Positions 63,697 to 64,000 of a stretch of 64,000 nucleotides of DNA are shown one piece after another. Each line of letters begins with the position of its first letter. Positions within the stretch are counted from its first letter, which is position 1. This DNA comes from Desulfovibrio ferrophilus (GTDB lineage Bacteria; Desulfobacterota; Desulfovibrionia; Desulfovibrionales; Desulfovibrionaceae). The translations under genes were made by a program, and so were the position numbers. The DNA is taken from NCBI RefSeq assembly GCF_003966735.1, contig NZ_AP017378.1, forward strand, positions 2,004,905-2,068,904. The letters run 5' to 3'. The notes under the pieces are model-generated. The model was not told the origin of the DNA. It did no database searches and was given only the letters and a program-made list of their open reading frames with translations.

Positions 63697-64000
63697 CTAC
63701 TGGTATTGCTCCCGCACCAGCTTGAAAAGATCGGGCTTGCGATCGTACTGATGCACAATCACCGCCGGATGCCCCGCATCGTTCAAGATGCACCCGGCAG
63801 AGTTCACCGCAGGAGCATCCTTCTTGTAGGCCAGGGTCAAAATGGGGCCCGCATTGTCGTGAAGGGTCAGGCGAGGCAGCAAGTCGTTGTGAATCAGGTG
63901 ATTGTGCACGCCCTGGTCATAGCCCGCCATCATCTTGCGGTCAGGCTCGTAAGGCACGAGCAGTGCAGTCAGGCGCTCCAGATAATCCAGCATGCCAGCA
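63697..64000 (-). CDS. C-terminal part of an unknown protein, cut by the window edge
   Basis: The minus-strand frame is open to the window end. The first visible Met (63993) has no ribosome site, so the gene probably starts outside. About 100 residues are seen, with DQGVHNHLIHN, GPILTLAYKK and HPAVIVHQYDRKPDLFKLVREQY. This ending resembles glycosyltransferase-like proteins that act on surface glycans, but I am not sure of that. Confidence 0.55.
   Translation of the reverse strand, partial: AGMLDYLERLTALLVPYEPDRKMMAGYDQGVHNHLIHNDLLPRLTLHDNAGPILTLAYKKDAPAVNSAGCILNDAGHPAVIVHQYDRKPDLFKLVREQYQ

Overview
The window looks like chromosomal DNA of a sulfate-reducing deltaproteobacterium of the Desulfovibrionales; I do not assign a genus. 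The evidence is the siroheme-dependent alternative heme pathway (ahbC-hemB-ahbD-ahbB), several multiheme c-type cytochromes, a chemoreceptor with a periplasmic heme-c motif, an archaeal-type entry enzyme for aromatic biosynthesis and a dense set of PAS/GGDEF/EAL/chemoreceptor genes. I found no tRNA, rRNA, CRISPR array or insertion sequence.

Layout. 1-6124 (minus): an MscS-type channel (cut by the window edge), a receiver-kinase and a very large PAS/GAF histidine kinase whose frame is broken at a run of seven G. 6272-11873 (plus): an EAL protein with a degenerate GGDEF site, a chemoreceptor with its sensor domain at the C-terminus, a metallo-hydrolase and a DarP-like ribosome factor. 12098-15064 (plus): a flavoprotein, two small unknown genes and an isoprenylcysteine-methyltransferase-like membrane protein. 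15265-18028 (minus): a three-gene octaheme/triheme/cytochrome b module. 18299-23341 (minus): two chemoreceptors, the second in an operon with a tetraheme cytochrome. 23787-30608: a receiver-TPR protein, the aromatic-pathway aldolase with an upstream attenuator, a hybrid kinase and an FAH-family enzyme.

30837-38810 (plus) is the conserved housekeeping cluster rpsB-tsf / pyrH-frr-uppS-cdsA-dxr-rseP-tsaB. It is followed by an AT-rich orphan gene and then a flagellar block (flagellin, fliD, fliS, two glycosyltransferases). 46448-53801 holds an MJ0042-type zinc-ribbon membrane protein, a lipoprotein, a siroheme/ferredoxin reductase paired with a membrane Fe-S protein, and a GGDEF-EAL protein. 53984-58827 is the heme operon ending in rpe. 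The right end has a diguanylate cyclase, a MarR-GNAT fusion, divergent queF and yhhQ, a TIGR04076-like protein and a partial unknown gene.

The two strongest non-coding signals are RNA leaders. First, upstream of the aldolase (minus strand, 25917-26065) there is a 29-codon leader peptide with six Phe/Tyr codons in seven, competing stems and an intrinsic terminator just before the gene: a textbook arrangement for ribosome-mediated attenuation. Second, the flagellin 5' leader (40300-40421) folds into four successive hairpins, each showing GGA in its loop and the last one containing the Shine-Dalgarno sequence: the expected design of a CsrA-repressed mRNA. Several signalling proteins also share one distinctive PAS domain, which suggests common sensory input to chemotaxis and c-di-GMP turnover.
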